Source: Akkermansiaceae bacterium
GTDB taxonomy: Bacteria > Verrucomicrobiota > Verrucomicrobiia > Verrucomicrobiales > Akkermansiaceae
Direction: 5' to 3'
Length of the DNA: 15,846 bases
Assembly (NCBI GenBank): GCA_014379305.1
Contig: JACMMB010000356.1
Span: 1-15,846, forward strand
Positions 14,527 through 15,846 of this stretch are shown here, one piece after another. The notes under the pieces are model-generated. The model saw nothing but the letters and a program-made list of their open reading frames with translations. It did no database searches and was not told the DNA's origin. How positions within the stretch are numbered: position 1 is the first letter of the stretch; each line of letters begins with the position of its first letter. The translations under genes were made by a program, and so were the position numbers.

Positions 14527-15177
14527 CTAGCTGCGGCGGCGGCGAAGGAGAGCGAGTGCGCCAAAGGAGCCGAGGAGGGCTGCCGTTGGTTCTGGAACGG
14601 CAGTGACAGTAACGCTATCAAGCGCGGGGCTACGGTTACCATCTTCACCTATCCCTGCAACGCGGGAGAAAGTAAGCGTGGACGATGTGCCGGTAGCAAC
14701 AAAGGAATAGGTAAACGCTGTCATGATGTCAGGGGCAGCAACTAATGTTGGTGCTGTTCCTGTCACAGCGACGGTGATTGCCTGGCCAGTGCTGGAGGGA
14801 TCGTTGATATCAATTTCGCGACCCAGATCGAAGCCGACTGTGTAACTTTGGCCTGCAATCGTATCGAATGTTTGGACCAAGCTACAAGTGCCGCCCAGAT
14901 CATCGGTGTTGAACACAACTATTTGCGCGCCGGTGGTCGGTGTGGGGATGAACGGGGCTGGCACCGACGCGAGATAAACCGCGTTCGCACCCGCTCCGGA
15001 TGTGAATGCGGTCCATCCAGTGATGGTGGTGGAATCATTGTTGCCAGCAGGTGTGAACCCATTGGTGCCGAGGTTTGGTAATTCAAAGTCGCCGTTTACA
15101 AACGCGGCGGCGTTGGTGAGTGACGCAGTGGCCACGAGGGTAGCGGCGAAAATGCCGAATGATTTGATTGTTTTCAT
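14527..15177 (-). CDS. PEP-CTERM protein with galactose-binding-like (DUF642/choice-of-anchor-type) passenger
   Basis: A 216-residue exported protein from the ATG at 15175-15177. The signal peptide is MKTIKSFGIFAATLVATASLTNA, cleaved near NAA-AF. The C-terminal signal is VPEPTAALLGSFGALALLRRRRS, with VPEP at 194-197, a hydrophobic helix and four arginines. The passenger starts FVNGDFELPNLG and contains GWTAF, QTFDTIAGQSYTVGFDLG and a closing PALDSVTVTAVPEP. That order (NGDFE, then GW, then QT...G.Y...FDL) is typical of DUF642-like or 'choice-of-anchor' beta-sandwich domains, which are thought to bind glycans or act as structural passengers. It has a good promoter upstream and a strong terminator downstream, so it is a self-contained single-gene unit, bracketed by the 83-bp direct repeats. 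Confidence 0.88.
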   Translation of the reverse strand: MKTIKSFGIFAATLVATASLTNAAAFVNGDFELPNLGTNGFTPAGNNDSTTITGWTAFTSGAGANAVYLASVPAPFIPTPTTGAQIVVFNTDDLGGTCSLVQTFDTIAGQSYTVGFDLGREIDINDPSSTGQAITVAVTGTAPTLVAAPDIMTAFTYSFVATGTSSTLTFSRVAGIGEDGNRSPALDSVTVTAVPEPTAALLGSFGALALLRRRRS

Positions 15178-15235
15178 AATTTTACTATGTGAGGAGGGTT
15201 TTTACAGTGAGCCGGGTTTCCCACTGACGCGCGTG

Positions 15236-15264
15236 TATAAATACAACAACGCTAGCGGGGTCAA
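15236..15264 (-). promoter_or_regulatory. Sigma70-like promoter of the 14527-15177 PEP-CTERM gene
   Basis: On the minus strand TTGACC (15259-15264) is separated by exactly 17 bases from TTTATA (15236-15241), with an alternative TATTTA two bases upstream. The -10 box is 58 bases before the ATG at 15177, leaving a leader of about 50 bases. The surrounding gap (15178-15427) holds no gene I can support. Confidence 0.6.
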
Positions 15265-15427
15265 CTCATTAATGTTCGGCCAACTCAATAAAACTTAGTT
15301 CTGCTTTGGAAAGTAATAGCTCCCCACTTATGCCACTTATACTTAACAGCTAGGTTAGGTATCTGCCGGCAAGTTTCCCGTTTGGGTGGTGAAAGGGAGA
15401 TTGGACTGTCTGATATGGAGCTTTGGG

Positions 15428-15510
15428 ACAAAGGTCCCTGCCTTCATCCACAAAAAAAGACCGGCGATCCAAGTGAATCGCCGGTCTTGTGAATGGTTTG
15501 ATCGCTATCC
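15428..15510. repeat. 83-bp direct repeat, copy B
   Basis: Second copy of the segment at 14439-14521, offset 989 bp in the same orientation. It ends immediately before the stop codon (15511-15513) of the truncated minus-strand gene. It keeps the A-tract, the GC-rich stem and the GAATGGTTTGATCGCTAT flank, so conservation extends well beyond the hairpin itself. Confidence 0.9.
15459..15486 (-). terminator. Rho-independent terminator of the gene ending at 15511
   Basis: A 10-bp perfect stem, GACCGGCGAT (15459-15468) with ATCGCCGGTC (15477-15486), closes an 8-base loop. On the minus strand it is followed by TTTTTTTGTGG. It is the copy-B counterpart of the hairpin at 14469-14497. Confidence 0.88.
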
Positions 15511-15846
15511 TCACCCGCCGAAGGTCACCTCGACGATGTTCGTCCAGTTATTCGTCGGTGTGCCGTCCCAGAAACACATGCGGTAGCGGCGTTTTTCCGG
15601 CTGGCCGGGGGTGCGCAGCGGGCGGCTGTCGTTGTAGGGACTGGTCGTATCGATCGCCAGATAATCCCAAGTCGTATCCGCGCCGATCTGGCTCTCGATA
15701 TACACGCCAGTATGGCCGTCCTTGATGAACCTTAGTTGCACTTCGCCACTCCGGGCCTCCGCCGTTGTCCGCGGTGTGGCATTGGGGACTTCGGTGCTTT
15801 CTTCCCCAATTATGCCTAGATCCTCGCCAATCGCCACCGTATAGCC
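15511..15846 (-). CDS. C-terminal part of an uncharacterised protein (5' end beyond the window)
   Basis: The frame is open to the window edge (the residues encoded at 15838-15846 read GYT), so this is the last 111 residues of a longer protein; a GTG at 15835-15837 is internal rather than a clear start. The visible part reads VAIGEDLGIIGEESTE, then a linker rich in T, A and P, then a compact C-terminal region: VQLRFIKDGHTGVYIES, TTWDYLAIDTTSPYND, and KRRYRMCFWDGTPTNNW ending IVEVTFGG. The many aromatic residues and alternating strands suggest a beta-sandwich. I do not recognise a family with confidence. There is no PEP-CTERM tail. Its stop is immediately followed by repeat copy B and its terminator. 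Confidence 0.7.
   Translation of the reverse strand, partial: GYTVAIGEDLGIIGEESTEVPNATPRTTAEARSGEVQLRFIKDGHTGVYIESQIGADTTWDYLAIDTTSPYNDSRPLRTPGQPEKRRYRMCFWDGTPTNNWTNIVEVTFGG

Noticed and set aside
15425..15438. GGGAC-AAAG-GTCCC small hairpin at the edge of repeat copy B
   Set aside because: The left arm is absent from copy A, so it is not a conserved part of the repeat and not a terminal inverted repeat.
14439..15510. Insertion-sequence or composite-transposon interpretation of the paired repeats
   Set aside because: There is no transposase, no terminal inverted repeats and no visible target-site duplication. The repeats are direct and coincide with terminators.

Overview
The window looks like a chromosomal segment of a Verrucomicrobia-type bacterium (Verrucomicrobiales-like; an inference from gene content only). 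The pointers are three secreted proteins with C-terminal PEP-CTERM sorting signals (VPEP, a hydrophobic helix, then an Arg-rich tail), an SHD1-like domain fused to a zinc-protease-like domain, a Tat-like secreted TIM-barrel sugar isomerase/epimerase, and a near absence of recognisable Shine-Dalgarno sequences before otherwise convincing genes. No tRNA, rRNA, CRISPR array, insertion sequence or phage integration site was seen.

Layout. (1) 14-3242, minus strand: a PEP-CTERM protein followed by a large secreted right-handed beta-helix (pectate-lyase-like) protein. (2) 3243-3623: a gene-poor gap with what looks like a frameshifted remnant of a small membrane protein. (3) 3624-6655, plus strand: a type IV pilus/type II secretion pair, the PilB/GspE assembly ATPase and the PilC/GspF inner-membrane platform protein. 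(4) 6657-9328, minus strand: a DinB-like protein, a membrane di-iron fatty acyl desaturase with its own terminator, and a second PEP-CTERM protein with its own terminator. (5) 9618-10963: an MTH1-like Nudix hydrolase on plus, convergent with a sugar isomerase/epimerase-like protein on minus. (6) 11083-14487, plus strand: a probable three-gene operon of an SHD1-zincin protein, RlmN (23S rRNA and tRNA A2503/A37 methylation) and Sua5/TsaC (first step of tRNA t6A synthesis). The last two both act in decoding fidelity. (7) 14527-15846, minus strand: a third PEP-CTERM gene with a good sigma70-like promoter, then the 3' end of another gene that runs off the window.

The most unusual structure is an approximately 83-bp direct repeat at 14439-14521 and 15428-15510. 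Each copy contains a strong terminator hairpin placed just after a minus-strand gene, and the two copies bracket the third PEP-CTERM gene. The first copy also supplies the last 16 codons and the stop of the convergent sua5 gene. Most of the rest is recognisable housekeeping and envelope function, and no convincing novel multi-gene system was found.
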